Shown here: positions 26,182 to 34,142 of the stretch, one piece after another
Position numbering within the stretch: position 1 is the first letter of the stretch
Layout of the letters: each line of letters begins with the position of its first letter
Origin: Limosilactobacillus antri DSM 16041
GTDB lineage: Bacteria; Bacillota; Bacilli; Lactobacillales; Lactobacillaceae
Assembly (NCBI RefSeq): GCF_000160835.1
Contig: NZ_GG700732.1
Coordinates: forward strand, 181,123 to 222,699
Direction of reading: 5' to 3'
Length of the DNA stretch: 41,577 bases
Notes under the pieces: generated by a model
Database searches by the model: none
Told to the model about the DNA's origin: nothing
The model's input: only the letters and a program-made list of their open reading frames with translations
Position numbers and translations under genes: made by a program

Positions 26182-27603
26182 ATGAAGAAAACCAAGATTG
26201 TAAGTACCCTTGGTCCTGCAAGTACTGATGTCGATACAATCGTTAAGTTGATCCAAGCGGGTGCAAATGTTTTCCGCTTCAACTTCTCACACGGTGACCA
26301 CCCAGAACACCTGGGCCGGATGCAAAACGTTAAGAAGGCCGAAGAAATCACCGGTAAGCACGTTGGTATCATGCTGGATACTAAGGGTGCTGAAATTCGG
26401 ACTACTGTTCAAAAGGAAGGTAAGATCGAATACAACATTGGTGATGAAGTACGGATTTCAATGGATGACTCCATTGAAGGTACTCACGACAAGATTGCTG
26501 TTACCTACCCAGGCCTGTACGATGACACCCACGTTGGCGGCCACGTCCTCTTCGATGATGGCCTGATTGATATGCAGATCGAAGAAAAGGACGACGCTAA
26601 CCGTGAGCTGGTCTGCAAGGTTTTAAACCACGGTGTTCTTGGTTCACGGAAGGGTGTTAACGCTCCTGGTGTTTCCATCAACCTGCCGGGGATTACTGAA
26701 AAGGACAGCAGCGACATCCGCTTTGGTCTGGACAACAAGATCAACTTCATCTCTGCATCCTTCGTTCGGAAGCCACAAGATGTTCAAGACATCCGTGAAC
26801 TTCTTAAGGAAAAGAACATGGAAGACGTTCAAATCTTCCCTAAGATTGAATCCCAAGAAGGAATCGACAACTTCGAATCCATCATTGAAGTTTCTGATGG
26901 TCTGATGGTTCCTCGTGGTGACATGGGGGTTGAAATTCCAGCTGAAAACGTGCCAATCGTTCAGAAGCACATGATTAAGCGTTGTAACGAACTGGGCAAG
27001 CCAGTCATCACTGCTACCCAAATGCTGGACTCCATGCAAGAAAACCCACGGCCAACCCGTGCCGAAGTATCTGACGTTGCCAACGCCGTCTTTGACGGTA
27101 CTGACGCTACGATGCTTTCTGGTGAAAGTGCCAACGGTGATTACCCGGTAGAATCAGTTGCAATGATGAACGCAATTGACATCAAGGCAGAAAACCACCT
27201 TTGGGAATTCGGTACTGAAACCTTTGATTGGGACAAGTCCGACGTTACCGAAACGATCGGTTCCGCTGTTTCCAACGCTGCCAAGGACTTAGACATCCAC
27301 ACGATCGTAGCCTACACTGCTTCTGGCTACACCGCCAAGATGATTTCCAAGTACCGTCCAAACGCCGACATCGTTGCCTTGACGCCAAACGAACGGGTTG
27401 AACGCGGCCTGATGATCAACTGGGGTGTTCAACCATACGTTGTTGACGAAATGACGAATACTGATACGATGTTCGACCTGGCAGCAAAGAAGGCCGTTGA
27501 GCTTGGCTTTGCAAAGAAGGGTGACAAGATCATCATCGTTGCCGGTGTTCCTCTAGGTGTTCCAGGCGCAACTAACATGATGCGCGTTAAGACGATCGAC
27601 TAA
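26182..27603 (+). CDS. pyk: pyruvate kinase
   Basis: Converts phosphoenolpyruvate and ADP to pyruvate and ATP, the last ATP-yielding step of sugar breakdown. It has 473 residues and lacks the C-terminal PEP-utiliser-like extension of some Bacillota enzymes. Family segments are KIVSTLGPAS at the N-terminus, the substrate region FNFSHGDH, VPRGDMGVEIP and TATQMLDSM. Codon choice is strongly biased toward a few codons, unlike dnaE upstream, as expected of a highly expressed gene. AAAGGAGAG precedes the ATG at 26182. It follows dnaE directly; in homofermentative relatives pfkA lies in this spot. Confidence 0.97.
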   Translation: MKKTKIVSTLGPASTDVDTIVKLIQAGANVFRFNFSHGDHPEHLGRMQNVKKAEEITGKHVGIMLDTKGAEIRTTVQKEGKIEYNIGDEVRISMDDSIEGTHDKIAVTYPGLYDDTHVGGHVLFDDGLIDMQIEEKDDANRELVCKVLNHGVLGSRKGVNAPGVSINLPGITEKDSSDIRFGLDNKINFISASFVRKPQDVQDIRELLKEKNMEDVQIFPKIESQEGIDNFESIIEVSDGLMVPRGDMGVEIPAENVPIVQKHMIKRCNELGKPVITATQMLDSMQENPRPTRAEVSDVANAVFDGTDATMLSGESANGDYPVESVAMMNAIDIKAENHLWEFGTETFDWDKSDVTETIGSAVSNAAKDLDIHTIVAYTASGYTAKMISKYRPNADIVALTPNERVERGLMINWGVQPYVVDEMTNTDTMFDLAAKKAVELGFAKKGDKIIIVAGVPLGVPGATNMMRVKTID

Positions 27604-27651
27604 TTTAGTCATCAATTAACGCCCGACGAGGATTGACTTCGTCGCTAAAAG

Positions 27652-27700
27652 CATAATAGAGGTCCAGAGTTCGCTTCTTGAGCTCTGGGCCTCTATTATG
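27652..27700. terminator. long hairpin after pyk, likely terminator or 3' stabiliser
   Basis: CATAATAGAGGTCCAGAG (27652-27669) pairs over 18 bp, with a single wobble, with CTCTGGGCCTCTATTATG (27683-27700). No T run follows on the plus strand, so it is not a standard rho-independent terminator. A smaller hairpin (CGACGA/TCGTCG) precedes it at 27624-27644. The rest of the 216-base gap to cvfB holds only the promoter described below. Confidence 0.6.
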
Positions 27701-27755
27701 TACCATGCTGCTGCGTGCTATTTGCGGCTTGCGTGATTTTCCCCTTCGGCGGTGC

Positions 27756-27784
27756 TGGTCAAAGCCCCGGTTGCCGTGTAAAAT
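27756..27784 (+). promoter_or_regulatory. candidate promoter for the cvfB-xerD-scpAB-rluB operon
   Basis: TGGTCA (27756-27761) and TAAAAT (27779-27784) are separated by 17 bases, about 35 bases before cvfB. Confidence 0.5.
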
Positions 27785-27819
27785 GTTAAGCAGGATTAAT
27801 TAAGAAAACGGGGTAGAAT

Positions 27820-28698
27820 ATGAATTCAGCATTAGGAAAAGTTGTATCGGCGGTCATGATCGATGAGAACGCCCAGGACTATTTTGTTCAGCCGGACCGC
27901 AATGGTCAGACCTATCGCTTGCCAAAGGCGGAGAGTCCCCAGGAGCTGCACATTGGTGGCCAGGTGCGGGGCTTTGTGTACGAGAATGAAGACCACCAAT
28001 TACAGATGACCTGCCAGCACGTTCCCACCATCCAGGTGGACCACTATGATTACGGAACGGTGGTAAGCGTTCGCCGTGATCTGGGCGTGTTTGTGGACAT
28101 TGGCCTTCCGAACAAGGACATTGTTGTTTCGCTGGATGACCTGCCGGAACTAAAGCACCTGTGGCCACAGCCGGGTGACCGCCTCCTGATGGCCCTCCGG
28201 GTTGACAGCAAGGACCGGGTCTGGGGTCAGTTAGCCGACGACCAGATTTACCAGACCATCTCGACTGCTCCGTCGAAGCGGGCGTTAAACCGGGACGTGA
28301 TGGCAACCGTTTACCGGCTGAAGCTGAACGGGACTCACGTAATTACCGATGATTACCAGCTCGGCTTTATTCACCCGAGCGAACGTGACCAGGAACCCCG
28401 GCTCGGCCAGCGAGTCAAGGCCCGGGTGATTGGCTTGTCATCGCACGGCAGCTTGAACCTCTCCCTGAAGCCCCGGGCGTACCAAGCGATTGACGAGGAC
28501 GCGGCGATGATCTTGACGATGTTAAAGCACGACTTAAACCACCGCCTGCCGTACACGGACAAGACCGCCCCGCAGGTGATTCGGCAGGCCTTTGGCATCA
28601 GCAAGGGGCAGTTCAAGCGGGCCGTGGGGCACTTACTGAAGGCCGGACTGGTTGAGGAAACGAACGGCCAGCTGGTCCTGCTGCAGAAAGAAGAGTAG
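27820..28698 (+). CDS. cvfB: S1 RNA-binding domain protein, CvfB family
   Basis: A 292-residue cytoplasmic RNA-binding protein. CvfB homologues in Gram-positives affect virulence or regulatory RNAs; the molecular role is not known here. S1-like beta-barrels are visible in the first half, with YGTVVSVRRDLGVFVDIGL near residues 78-96 and a second at about 158-220 (VMATVYRLKLNGTHVI to SLNLSLKPR). A winged-helix-like C-terminus (about 225-292) carries IRQAFGISKGQFKRAVGHLLKAGLV. A GGGGT site lies close before the ATG. It is 5 bases upstream of the XerD-like gene and first in the operon. Confidence 0.92.
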   Translation: MNSALGKVVSAVMIDENAQDYFVQPDRNGQTYRLPKAESPQELHIGGQVRGFVYENEDHQLQMTCQHVPTIQVDHYDYGTVVSVRRDLGVFVDIGLPNKDIVVSLDDLPELKHLWPQPGDRLLMALRVDSKDRVWGQLADDQIYQTISTAPSKRALNRDVMATVYRLKLNGTHVITDDYQLGFIHPSERDQEPRLGQRVKARVIGLSSHGSLNLSLKPRAYQAIDEDAAMILTMLKHDLNHRLPYTDKTAPQVIRQAFGISKGQFKRAVGHLLKAGLVEETNGQLVLLQKEE

Positions 28699-28703
28699 GC
28701 GGA

Positions 28704-29591
28704 ATGGATGAACTTGTTGACAAGTATTTAGCTTACCTGAAGAGCAACCACGGCCGGTCCGCGAACACGCTACTGAGCTACCGCCGGGACCTGGACCAGG
28801 CCGTGGCCTTTTTTCGGCAGCGGGGGGTTAGCGACTGGACGGCGGTGGATCAGTACCAGCTGCTAGCCCTGGTTGCCGAGCAGAAGAAGCGGGGCCGGTC
28901 ACCGGCAACGATTAACCGGCAGCTATCGGCCTTGCGCCAGTTTTACCGCTACCTGGTCCGGCACCAGCAGCTGCGCTTCAACCCGACCGAGCTGATTGAT
29001 AACCAGGAACAGACGGATGACACACCGCCGGTCATCCTGACTGCGGCGGAAATTAAGCAGCTGCTGGCGGCACCCAACCCGGACCACCCGCTGGGGAAAC
29101 GTGACCGGGCAATGCTTGCCGTGCTGGCGACTACCGGGATGCGGGTCAGTGAACTGGTGGCCTTGCTGCTTACTGACCTCCACCTGGATATTAAAATGCT
29201 TCGCCTTGGCAGCGGCAGTCGGCGGGAACGGCTGGTACCGGTCAGTGACCAGGCGGTCCAAGAACTGGAGCATTATTTAGCCGCAGTTCGGCCGCAACTG
29301 GCGGCGATGGGTGAACAGGCGGTGTTTGTCAATGCCCATGGCCACCAGCTGACGAGGCAGGGGATCTGGAAAAAACTGCGGGAACTGGTCCGGCGGGCTG
29401 GTATTGAGAAGACGGTTACGCCACGGACCCTGCGCTATTCCTTTGCAGTCCAGCTCTTGCAAAGCGGGGCCGATGGCCGGCTCATCCAGGAGATGCTTGG
29501 GTATAGCGAATTGCGGGCAATTAAGCCTTACTTGAAAATGACGGTCCAGGAATTAAGTGCTGACTACCGGCAGCACCAACCGAAAATTTGA
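28704..29591 (+). CDS. XerD-like tyrosine recombinase with a degenerate active site
   Basis: A 295-residue protein with full-length XerD architecture: an N-terminal SAM-like DNA-binding domain (1-90) and a catalytic domain (110-295). The position before scpAB and the ending YRQHQPKI resemble true XerD. However, the usual catalytic set R-K-H-R-H/W-Y is only partly kept. R147 (GMRVSEL), R244 and the nucleophile Y276 are present. The lysine in the GKG-x-KER turn is lost (GSGSRRER, 169-176), the His of HxxR is R241, and the His of LGH is Y267. It may bind DNA without normal cleavage, as reported for streptococcal XerD-like proteins. The stop codon overlaps the Shine-Dalgarno of ribT. Confidence 0.88.
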   Translation: MDELVDKYLAYLKSNHGRSANTLLSYRRDLDQAVAFFRQRGVSDWTAVDQYQLLALVAEQKKRGRSPATINRQLSALRQFYRYLVRHQQLRFNPTELIDNQEQTDDTPPVILTAAEIKQLLAAPNPDHPLGKRDRAMLAVLATTGMRVSELVALLLTDLHLDIKMLRLGSGSRRERLVPVSDQAVQELEHYLAAVRPQLAAMGEQAVFVNAHGHQLTRQGIWKKLRELVRRAGIEKTVTPRTLRYSFAVQLLQSGADGRLIQEMLGYSELRAIKPYLKMTVQELSADYRQHQPKI

Positions 29592-29604
29592 GGAGTGAAA
29601 AAGT

Positions 29605-29963
29605 GTGCTAGTACGGTACCGAAAGGATTACGAAAAGATTGCGATGGGGCTATTGTCCCTCGCTCCCGACTTGCGAAACTACGGCCGCTTTACGGACGAA
29701 CTAGCGGGGCACTGGCGGCTGACTACCCAGTATTCTTGTGGAAGGACGCTGAGGATAACCACTTTATCGCGATTGCGATTGTTGAAGAAGGGGCCGAATA
29801 TGTGCTTTTGCGGCGTTTTTCTTTTACCCCGAGTGAACGGTCGGGGAAGAACGTGTTTGCCCTCTTGACCGCCCTCCAGGACCGCTATCCAGGGAAACGC
29901 CTGATGGGAACCTTGAAGACCCAGCCGTTAATTACTAATTGGGAGCAGTTCAATGAGCACTAA
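29605..29963 (+). pseudogene. ribT: ribT homologue, broken by a frameshift at a G4 run
   Basis: Two overlapping frames together rebuild one RibT-like protein of about 119 residues. The 5' part starts at GTG 29605, 9 bases after AGGAG, and reads LVRYRKDYEKIAMGLLSLAP, the typical RibT N-terminus. The 3' part continues in the -1 frame from about 29709, with DYPVFLWKDAED and SFTPSERSGKN, and ends at 29963, overlapping scpA by 11 bases. The switch fits GGGG at 29706-29709: one extra G would restore a single frame. RibT is a GNAT-fold protein of the Bacillus riboflavin operon, function unclear. A true pseudogene, a sequencing error or slippage on the G run are all possible. Confidence 0.75.
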
Positions 29964-30729
29964 AGCAGTGACGGAGTATCCGTACCAGCCAACAATTAAG
30001 ATCGCCGACTTTGAGGGGCCGCTGGACCTGCTCCTCCACCTCATTCGGGAAAACAAGATGGACATTTATGACATTCAGATTGTCCAGATTACCAGTCAGT
30101 ACCTCGCCTTTTTGCACCAGCAGCAGGCTCACCAGCTTGAAATTGCTGGTGATTACTTTGTGATGGCGGCGACGCTGATGAATATCAAGAGCCAGATGCT
30201 GTTGCCGCAGCCCGTTGAGCCGGACGAAGAAACCGAAGTGCTGCCGGATCCCAGGGAAGAGCTGGTTGAGCAGCTGCTCGAATATCAGCGTTATAAAAAA
30301 GCGGCGGACCAGTTAAAGGATAAGGAAAGCCTCCGCCAGCAGGAGTATACCCGTCCTGCCATGCACGTTCCCCGGGACCTGATAAGCGCCAACGTGGAGC
30401 CGGGAGTGACGGTCGACCAGCTCCAGGCGGCCTTTGTGGAGGTGCTGCGCAAGCACCGGTTAGCTCAGCCAGTGGTTGAAACGGTCGCTACGGAAAAGGT
30501 CAGCGTGGCCGAACGGATGGCGGCGGTAGTTAAACGGGTAAAGGCGGGACCAATCCAATTTGCCGCGCTGTTTGCCGATGACCGCAGCCGTAACCAGTTG
30601 GTGACGACCTTTATCGCCGTCCTGGAATTAAGCAAGCACCAGCGGATTGCGGTGCAGCAGGCGGAATTATTTGGCCCAATTATTTTAGTGAAGGGAACGC
30701 GAATTGATGACGAAGACACAAGCAAGTAA
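29953..30729 (+). CDS. scpA: segregation and condensation protein A
   Basis: The kleisin subunit that bridges the two SMC heads and, with ScpB, forms the SMC-ScpAB condensin for chromosome segregation. It has 258 residues. The N-terminal segment IADFEGPLDLLLHLIRENKMDIYDI (17-41) is the SMC-contacting hallmark, and a winged-helix C-terminus follows. An acidic linker lies near residues 90-105. The start overlaps the ribT remnant by 11 bases and the end overlaps scpB by 23, so translation is coupled. The gene is intact although its upstream neighbour is broken. Confidence 0.97.
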   Translation: MSTKAVTEYPYQPTIKIADFEGPLDLLLHLIRENKMDIYDIQIVQITSQYLAFLHQQQAHQLEIAGDYFVMAATLMNIKSQMLLPQPVEPDEETEVLPDPREELVEQLLEYQRYKKAADQLKDKESLRQQEYTRPAMHVPRDLISANVEPGVTVDQLQAAFVEVLRKHRLAQPVVETVATEKVSVAERMAAVVKRVKAGPIQFAALFADDRSRNQLVTTFIAVLELSKHQRIAVQQAELFGPIILVKGTRIDDEDTSK

Positions 30730-31312
30730 CCTGGCCCAAGTGGAAGGTCTTTTATTTATCAGTGGGGATGAGGGCATCACCTTGGGCGATCTTGCCAAGA
30801 TCACCGGCTTTATGAAGCCCGCCCTGCGCAGGATGCTGGCGGATTTGCAAACGAAGTACGCGCAGGACCAGGATTCGGCGTTAATCCTGCTCCAGAGTGC
30901 GGATACTTACCGGCTTGCGACGAAACAGGAGCTGGCACCGGTGATTAAGCACTTTTTCGAGGTGCCGCTGACGGTCCCCCTAACCACCGCCCTGTTGGAA
31001 ACACTCGCCATCATTGCCTATCGTCAGCCGATTACCCGGCTTGAAATTGACAGCATCCGGGGCGTTCAAAGTTCGGGCGGGATCCAAAAACTGATGGTGC
31101 GGGGACTGATCGACACAAAGGGCCGCCTGGATGCGCCAGGGCGCCCGTTTTTGTACGTCACGACCGACAACTTTTTGGACTATTTCGGCCTGGGTTCGCT
31201 GGACGAGCTGCCTGCTTTACCTGAACAGGTGGATGCTGATGATCCTGGATTGAGTGGTGACCTATTCCTAGCGGCGTTGCAGTCGCGGGAACGGCATGAG
31301 GAGGAAAAATAA
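30707..31312 (+). CDS. scpB: segregation and condensation protein B
   Basis: A winged-helix partner that dimerises on ScpA in the SMC complex. It has 201 residues from ATG 30707 (MTKTQASNLAQVEGLLFISG). Family landmarks are EGLLFISGDEG near the N-terminus, ALLETLAIIAYRQPITRLEID in the middle and VRGLIDTKGRLDAPGRPFLY toward the end. The start lies inside scpA. The stop shares one base with the rluB start (TAATG), so scpA-scpB-rluB are tightly coupled. Confidence 0.97.
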   Translation: MTKTQASNLAQVEGLLFISGDEGITLGDLAKITGFMKPALRRMLADLQTKYAQDQDSALILLQSADTYRLATKQELAPVIKHFFEVPLTVPLTTALLETLAIIAYRQPITRLEIDSIRGVQSSGGIQKLMVRGLIDTKGRLDAPGRPFLYVTTDNFLDYFGLGSLDELPALPEQVDADDPGLSGDLFLAALQSRERHEEEK

Positions 31313-32028
31313 TGGAACGTTTACAAAAGGCGATGGCAGAGGCCGGAGTGGCGTCACGCCGGGCATCGGAAAAACTGATTGCGACCGGCCACGTCCAGGT
31401 TAACGGGCAGACGGTAACGACGTTAGGAACAAAGGTGGCTGCCAGGGACCGGATTGAAGTGGACGGGGTACCGCTGCACCGGGAAAAGCACGTTTACTAC
31501 CTGCTGAATAAGCCGCGGGGAGTGATTTCCAGTGCCCATGACGAGAAGGGGCGGCGGACGGTTGTCGACATCCTTCGTGAGGATGAAATTGAGGAACGAA
31601 TCTATCCCGTTGGCCGTTTGGACTACGATACGACCGGATTATTGCTTTTGACCAATGACGGGGCACTGGCGAACAAGCTGATGCACCCTAAGTTTGCGGT
31701 CGACAAAACGTACGTAGCCAAGGTGAAGGGGCTGGTCAGCAATGACGACCTCAAGCGCCTGCGGACGGGCGTCAAGGTCGATGGCCGCCGGACCCAACCG
31801 GCCAAGGCCCGGCTGAAGGCGACCGACCGGGAAAAACGGACGAGTATCGTGCAGCTGACGATTCACGAGGGTCACTATCACCAGGTTAAGCGGATGCTGG
31901 CTGCAGTTGGCCACCCGGTTATTAAGCTGCACCGCGAGAGCTACGGCTTCTTGACCCTGCAAGGGGTTCAGCCCGGTGATTATCGGGAGTTGCGTCCGGA
32001 AGAGGTTAAACGGCTAACCCGGCTCTAA
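31312..32028 (+). CDS. rluB: 23S rRNA pseudouridine synthase, RluB family
   Basis: Converts a uridine of 23S rRNA to pseudouridine. It has 238 residues. An S4 RNA-binding domain fills the N-terminus (MERLQKAMAEAGVASRRASE). The catalytic aspartate D104 lies in GRLDYDTTG (101-109), and the KRMLAAVGHPVIKLHRESYG motif lies near the C-terminus. GAGGAGG precedes the ATG within scpB. It is the last gene of the cvfB unit; I see no strong terminator before the next promoter. The target site could be that of RluB or a close relative. Confidence 0.95.
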   Translation: MERLQKAMAEAGVASRRASEKLIATGHVQVNGQTVTTLGTKVAARDRIEVDGVPLHREKHVYYLLNKPRGVISSAHDEKGRRTVVDILREDEIEERIYPVGRLDYDTTGLLLLTNDGALANKLMHPKFAVDKTYVAKVKGLVSNDDLKRLRTGVKVDGRRTQPAKARLKATDREKRTSIVQLTIHEGHYHQVKRMLAAVGHPVIKLHRESYGFLTLQGVQPGDYRELRPEEVKRLTRL

Positions 32029-32075
32029 AGGGGTGCTTGTAGGACTCGTAAAGCGGCGGCGGTAAGCCACCAACG

Positions 32076-32104
32076 TTGACATAGCGCGGAAATCCCGCTA
32101 CAAT
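32076..32104 (+). promoter_or_regulatory. promoter for the FMN riboswitch-ribU transcript
   Basis: TTGACA (32076-32081) is a perfect -35 and TACAAT (32099-32104) follows after 17 bases. It starts the transcript about 20 bases upstream of the riboswitch. Confidence 0.9.
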
Positions 32105-32128
32105 GAAAACGTAAAATATGATCTGATT

Positions 32129-32241
32129 CGTCTTCAAGGCAGGGTGGAATTCCCGACCGGCGGTTACAGCCCGCAACCCGTGTGAACGGTTGAATCTGGT
32201 GCAAGTCCAGTGCCGACAGTAAAGTCTGGTATATAGAAGAT
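32129..32241 (+). ncRNA. FMN riboswitch (RFN element)
   Basis: The conserved core is plain: CTTCAAGGCAGGGTG at the 5' side, AATTCCCGACCGGCGGT, AGCCCGC, a variable arm, GCCGACAGT, AGTCTGG and a closing GAAGA that pairs with the 5' TCTTC. Binding of FMN should favour the terminator hairpin downstream and shut off ribU. I assign the ends from the closing stem by eye. Confidence 0.96.
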
Positions 32242-32253
32242 TTCTATGAACTA

Positions 32254-32295
32254 ATGCGTTGTTGACTATGGATAGTTGGCAGCGCATTTCTTTGT
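32254..32295 (+). terminator. riboswitch-controlled terminator before ribU
   Basis: ATGCGTTG with TTGACTAT pairs over about 16 bp, with G-U wobbles, with ATAGTTGG plus CAGCGCAT, followed by TTTCTTTG. Its place between the RFN element and ribU marks it as the expression platform. Confidence 0.8.
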
Positions 32296-32337
32296 GGGAA
32301 GGCCAACGAAGGCAATCTCAATGGAGGTTGTTTATTT

Positions 32338-32916
32338 ATGACAGTATCACATCAGCGGATTCAACGGATGGTCGGCGTTGCCTGCTTGGGCGCCTTGGCC
32401 TTTATCCTCATGATGTTTGAATTCCCAATTATCCCGGTCGCTTCATACCTCAAGATTGATTTTTCCGACATCCCGGTTCTGCTGGGCGGCTACCTCTACG
32501 GGCCGTTCGCGGGAGTGTCAGTAGCCCTAATCAAGTGTTTCCTGCACGCGATGGTTAATGGTTTTGCAATCGGCGACCTGATTGGGGTCGGCAGCGACTT
32601 TATTTCGTCCATGGCGTTGTTGCTCCCGTTTTGCTATGTCTGGCGGCGTACGGAGTGGTCGTTTAAGCGGCAAATGCTGACGGCGATCCCCCTTGCAACG
32701 CTTGTGCTGACGGTGGTGATGTCCCTGTTGAACCTCTGGGTAATTACCCCCCTCTACATGGCCGTCTGGCATTGGCAGTCTTCACTGCCAGTTGCCCAGC
32801 TGGTAGCGGTAGGGGTCCTGCCCTTTAACCTTATCAAGGGACTGCTGCTGTCGATCGTTTTTGCTTTAATTGCAGCCCACTTGCGGCAGTGGCTACGGCG
32901 GCACCGAATGGAATAG
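32338..32916 (+). CDS. ribU: riboflavin ECF transporter, substrate-binding S component RibU
   Basis: A membrane protein of 192 residues with about six hydrophobic helices that captures riboflavin and joins the shared ECF energy module for import. RibU-type features are FEFPIIPVASYLKIDFSDIP near residues 28-47 and the GYLYGPFAGVSVALIKCFLH segment after it. The FMN riboswitch directly upstream confirms the substrate. GGAGG lies about 10 bases before the ATG. No riboflavin synthesis genes are in this window, and the one rib-linked relic (ribT) is broken, so reliance on uptake is plausible but unproven. Confidence 0.95.
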   Translation: MTVSHQRIQRMVGVACLGALAFILMMFEFPIIPVASYLKIDFSDIPVLLGGYLYGPFAGVSVALIKCFLHAMVNGFAIGDLIGVGSDFISSMALLLPFCYVWRRTEWSFKRQMLTAIPLATLVLTVVMSLLNLWVITPLYMAVWHWQSSLPVAQLVAVGVLPFNLIKGLLLSIVFALIAAHLRQWLRRHRME

Positions 32917-32933
32917 TGGTTGATAGTAAGCGG

Positions 32934-32981
32934 TGAGACTTCATCGGCACGGCAGGTGCGGGTGGGGTCTCATTCATTATT
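32934..32981 (+). terminator. candidate terminator after ribU
   Basis: TGAGACTTCATC (32934-32945) pairs over 12 bp with several G-U wobbles with GGTGGGGTCTCA (32961-32972), followed by TTCATTATTT. The T tract is interrupted. The next 110 bases to ypbB hold no ORF I can support. Confidence 0.65.
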
Positions 32982-33101
32982 TGGCGTGCCGGCGGTCCTG
33001 ACTACCGTTAGTCCGCGCTGCAGGCAATTTACCGTCGTTCGCCAACATTTTAGGAGAAATCGGCGCGGTTAACGTTTTATTTAAAGGGAGGGGGAATGGC
33101 G

Positions 33102-34142
33102 ATGAATACGTACCTACTGCGTTTATGTAGCTACCACCAGCCGCGGCGGGAGCGGGTGATTGAAAACGTCCTTACTAATCGGCAGACGGTCGCCACCCTG
33201 TTCTGGGCCCAGCAGTACGGGATCTTAACCTGGCTGGGGGCTCGACGCCGGCTGAGCCGGGAGCAATTTGACCAGGAGGTGGCAGCGTTAATTGAGGCCC
33301 AATTGCTCGAACGGACTGAAGATGACGGGTTAAAGCTGACCGCTGCGGGGGTCAGCTACGAGGAAACTCAGCCGCCAGTTTACCAGCCCCACTTTTATTC
33401 TTGGAACTGGCTTGCCAACACGCATACCGTCCAGCGGCGCCTCCTCTTGGCCTTTCAAGTAGTTTCTGAACTTGCCCACCAGAACCGCTGCTACGCGCCC
33501 CTTGCAGTACCCTTTACGGACCAGGAAGCGGTTCGGGGCTGGTTTAAGCACGTTAATTCACCCCGGCTTGTGTGCGAGGTGTACGCCGAGCTGCACCTCC
33601 TCGCTGATTTATTATCTAAGGAGGACCAGTACCTGGGGATTGCCTTGGTTAACCGCCTGATTGGACACGACCAGGCGGGGTGGACGATTGACCAGCTGGC
33701 TGACCACCTGCACATGTCGTTAGCGGACGCCCTCGTCCTTGACCACGACCTGTGGCTGGCCGTCACCGCCTTTGCCCGGCAGACGGCGGGGCCCCTGGCT
33801 GAACTGCTGCGGCCGTTGATTGCACCAGCGCCAATCTCACGCAGCTGCCGGACGACGGTCCAAATGGTTCAGCAGGGCTTAGCCGTTGCCACGGTTGCCG
33901 ACCGCCGCCGGCTGAAATTAGGAACCGTGCGTGAACACCTCCTGACCGCCGCCATTTTGACGCCCCAGCAGTTTAACTGGTCCCAACTGCTGCCGCCGGC
34001 ACAACGCGCGCAGCTGGCTAGCCGCTATCACGGGGATGTTGCCCAGTGGCGTTTTCAAAGCTGGAGCGGGGATGCTAACGCTGATTTTTATTATTTCCGT
34101 CTCTACCAAATTTATAAGGAGCATTTGTCAAATGAATCGTGA
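33102..34142 (+). CDS. ypbB: YpbB-like helix-turn-helix protein paired with RecQ
   Basis: A 346-residue protein matching the position of B. subtilis ypbB directly upstream of recQ/recS. The function is unknown; the C-terminal domain in this family is a helix-turn-helix associated with RecQ helicases. Here that part would be about residues 255-330, with VQMVQQGLAVATVADRRRLKLGTVREHLLTA as a clear helix-turn-helix. The N-terminal two thirds is helical and unlike any enzyme I recognise. ATG 33102 lies 10 bases from GGAGG; an ATG at 33096 is only 4 bases from it. It overlaps recQ by 11 bases, so the two proteins are made together and may act together. Confidence 0.82.
   Translation: MNTYLLRLCSYHQPRRERVIENVLTNRQTVATLFWAQQYGILTWLGARRRLSREQFDQEVAALIEAQLLERTEDDGLKLTAAGVSYEETQPPVYQPHFYSWNWLANTHTVQRRLLLAFQVVSELAHQNRCYAPLAVPFTDQEAVRGWFKHVNSPRLVCEVYAELHLLADLLSKEDQYLGIALVNRLIGHDQAGWTIDQLADHLHMSLADALVLDHDLWLAVTAFARQTAGPLAELLRPLIAPAPISRSCRTTVQMVQQGLAVATVADRRRLKLGTVREHLLTAAILTPQQFNWSQLLPPAQRAQLASRYHGDVAQWRFQSWSGDANADFYYFRLYQIYKEHLSNES

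Noticed and set aside
29595..29708. The ribT 3' frame as an independent gene starting at 29595
   Set aside because: Its first 38 residues are the out-of-frame reading of the conserved RibT N-terminus, so it is one broken gene, not two.
29700..29715. Classic programmed -1 frameshift in ribT
   Set aside because: There is no X-XXY-YYZ heptamer and I see no strong downstream stem or pseudoknot. Simple slippage on GGGG remains possible, but decay or a read error is more likely.
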